Source of the DNA: Pseudomonadota bacterium
GTDB lineage: Bacteria; Pseudomonadota; Alphaproteobacteria; Reyranellales; Reyranellaceae
Assembly (NCBI GenBank): GCA_023436825.1
Contig: JAEZHS010000249.1
Span: 1-7,621, forward strand
Direction: 5' to 3'
Length of the DNA stretch: 7,621 bases
Below are positions 6,196 through 7,621 of this stretch, in pieces. Every line of letters starts with the position of its first letter. Within the stretch, counting starts at the first letter, position 1. Both the position numbers and the translations under genes were made by a program. The notes under the pieces were generated by a model. The model was not told where the DNA came from and searched no databases. It saw only the letters and a program-made list of their open reading frames with translations.

Positions 6196-7581
6196 CTAAA
6201 GCGGCGGACGCCTCGTATGCCAATCCGTGACCTGCTGAAAGGCATGGCCGGCGGCCAGGATTCCCGCTTCATCGAAGCTGCGGCCGACGATCTGGAAGCC
6301 GACCGGAACGCCGTCCGCCGTCATGCCGCCGGGCAGGGTGAGCGTGGGATGGCCGCTCATGTCGAGGGGAGCGGTGTAGCGCAGCCGCGACGTGATTGTC
6401 TGCCGCGTGCGTGCCTTCATGGCGGCCAACGACGGTGTGGCCACGCCCATCGCCGGCAGCAGGAGCAGGTCGATCGAGGCCAGCAGCTGCTCGAGCTCGC
6501 CGCTCACTCGTGCGCGCGTGAGCTGCATGCGGGCGAGCTCAAGGCCGGAAAGACCGCGCCCCAGGTCGAGCAGCGCCGCGAACTCGGCGCCGTATTCGGC
6601 GCGCCGTGCCGGAAATGTTGCCTCGTGGGCCAGTGCCGCCTGGACGCCGCACAGCGGCAGCCATTGCATCGTCGCCTCATCGAGATCCGGCAGCGTGACG
6701 TCGACCAGCTGGGCGCCCTGCCGTGCCAAGGCCGCTGACCCACCGTCGAGCGCGCGTTGGCAATCGGCATCGGCATCGATCAGGTTTTTGGGCACTCCAA
6801 CCCGCTTGCCCCTTACGCCAGCAGCGGTCGAGGCTGCATAGTCCGGCACAGGCTGCGGCGCGGCGGTCGGATCGTCGGGGTCGGCGCCGGCGATGATGCC
6901 GAGCACGATGGCGGCATCCAGGGCGGTGCGGCACATCGGCCCGACATGATCGAGCGATTCGGCAAGGGGAAAGACGCCGGCCCGGCTGACGCGCCCCCAG
7001 GTCGGCTTGAGGCCGCTCAGCCCATTCATGGTCGAGGGAAAGCGGATCGAACCGCCGGTATCGGAACCCAGCGAAGCGAAGCAGAGCCCCGCCGCGGTCG
7101 CCACGCCCGAGCCCGACGACGAGACGCCGGTCCAGTAGGCGGCGTTGAACGGGTTTACAGGCGGATCGATCGATGGGTGATGCAGACCGTAGGCGCCCTC
7201 TGTCATCTGCAGCTTGCCCAGGATCACCGCGCCCGCCTGCTTCAGCCGGCCTACGACCGTTGCATCCTTGGTCGGCACACGGTTGCGACGGATCGCCATG
7301 CCGGCGGCCGTCGGTACGCCTTCGGTATCGCATAGATCCTTGACCGCGATCGGCACGCCGTGCAGCGGGCCACGCGACTTGCCGGCAGCCATCTCGGCAT
7401 CGAGGCGCCTGGCATCGGCGAGCGCGCGCTCGGGTGTGACCGTGGCGTAGCTCTTGAGCTTGGGATCGAGCTTGGCGGTGCGATCGAGCAACGCCTCGGT
7501 CGCCTCGACCGACGAAAGCTTGCGCGCCTTCAGTCGCCGGGCGACCTCGTCGAGCGACAGGTAATGCAGGTCGTCGGGCAT
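6196..7581 (-). CDS. Amidase-signature family hydrolase
   Basis: Predicted 461-residue cytoplasmic amide hydrolase, a normal full length for the family that includes GatA and many amidases. The Ser-cisSer-Lys triad is visible: K81 in PIAVKDL, cis-serine S154 in TGVSSSGSG, and nucleophile S178 in GSDTGGSIRFPS. The 24-residue gap between S154 and S178 is the standard one. The usual GGSS(G/S)GS reads GVSSSGS here, a mild substitution. Small chains of this kind hydrolyse aliphatic, aromatic or ureido amides. No gatB or gatC is beside it, and the C-terminal half (about 235-400) is not recognisably GatA, so a catabolic amidase is more likely than the tRNA amidotransferase. The ATG at 7581 has a GGGGGAG ribosome binding site a few bases upstream (about 7587-7593). 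The reading frame stays open upstream to the window edge, but nothing there resembles family sequence. No signal peptide. The gene precedes the cyclase by 97 bp on the same strand. Specific substrate not determinable. Confidence 0.95.
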   Translation of the reverse strand: MPDDLHYLSLDEVARRLKARKLSSVEATEALLDRTAKLDPKLKSYATVTPERALADARRLDAEMAAGKSRGPLHGVPIAVKDLCDTEGVPTAAGMAIRRNRVPTKDATVVGRLKQAGAVILGKLQMTEGAYGLHHPSIDPPVNPFNAAYWTGVSSSGSGVATAAGLCFASLGSDTGGSIRFPSTMNGLSGLKPTWGRVSRAGVFPLAESLDHVGPMCRTALDAAIVLGIIAGADPDDPTAAPQPVPDYAASTAAGVRGKRVGVPKNLIDADADCQRALDGGSAALARQGAQLVDVTLPDLDEATMQWLPLCGVQAALAHEATFPARRAEYGAEFAALLDLGRGLSGLELARMQLTRARVSGELEQLLASIDLLLLPAMGVATPSLAAMKARTRQTITSRLRYTAPLDMSGHPTLTLPGGMTADGVPVGFQIVGRSFDEAGILAAGHAFQQVTDWHTRRPPL

Positions 7582-7621
7582 CGCTTCTCCCCCTTCATGA
7601 TCTTCCGGACCGCGAGCCTCC

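Noticed and set aside
6178..7335. Several plus-strand frames opposite the amidase gene
   Set aside because: They are antisense to the amidase triad region and are compositional shadows without domain support.
7582..7621. Possible end of another minus-strand gene upstream of the amidase (a frame ending at the TGA at 7597-7595)
   Set aside because: Only about seven codons are visible and they match nothing recognisable; it cannot be told from chance.

Overview
The window is a GC-rich stretch with closely packed genes. The protein repertoire (a tripartite tricarboxylate transporter TctA, a Cache-sensor class III adenylate cyclase, an amidase-signature hydrolase and a periplasmic Cu/Zn superoxide dismutase) suggests a metabolically versatile alphaproteobacterium of the Rhizobiales/Rhodospirillales kind. 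That placement is inference from gene content and base composition; no rRNA or other phylogenetic marker is present.

Layout: at the left edge the last 57 codons of a plus-strand tctA-like gene end at 174. A strong hairpin with a GAAA loop (187-214) separates it from a convergent minus-strand sodC (746-231). Everything else is also on the minus strand. Read 5' to 3' on that strand the order is: amidase (7581-6196), Cache-domain adenylate cyclase (6098-4023), HemK-like SAM-dependent methyltransferase (3948-3229), a fused substrate-binding-protein/permease of the polar amino acid ABC family (3232-1520), a second permease (1523-879), then sodC. The methyltransferase, the fusion and the second permease are joined by two 4-bp ATGA stop/start overlaps and almost certainly form one translationally coupled operon. 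The cyclase lies 74 bp upstream of it and may be cotranscribed. No ATP-binding subunit is in the window, so the transporter appears as an orphan or borrows an ATPase from elsewhere.

The most unusual region is the start of the fusion gene. A 75-bp inverted-repeat element (3151-3225) sits in frame, as exactly 25 codons, within the coding sequence of the secretion signal. Removing it would leave a short, textbook signal peptide. The two permease halves also lack a canonical EAA coupling loop and share a variant LRA-x4-GA motif, which together with the missing ATPase makes this transporter the best candidate for something not well described.

Functionally the window combines a sensor that would turn an extracytoplasmic ligand into cAMP, an uptake system for a small, probably amino-acid-like solute coupled to an unassigned methyltransferase, an amide hydrolase and oxidative-stress protection of the periplasm. 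A joint pathway is not demonstrated by the sequence. No tRNA, rRNA, CRISPR array, insertion sequence or prophage gene was seen, and there is no gene-free stretch above 300 bases.
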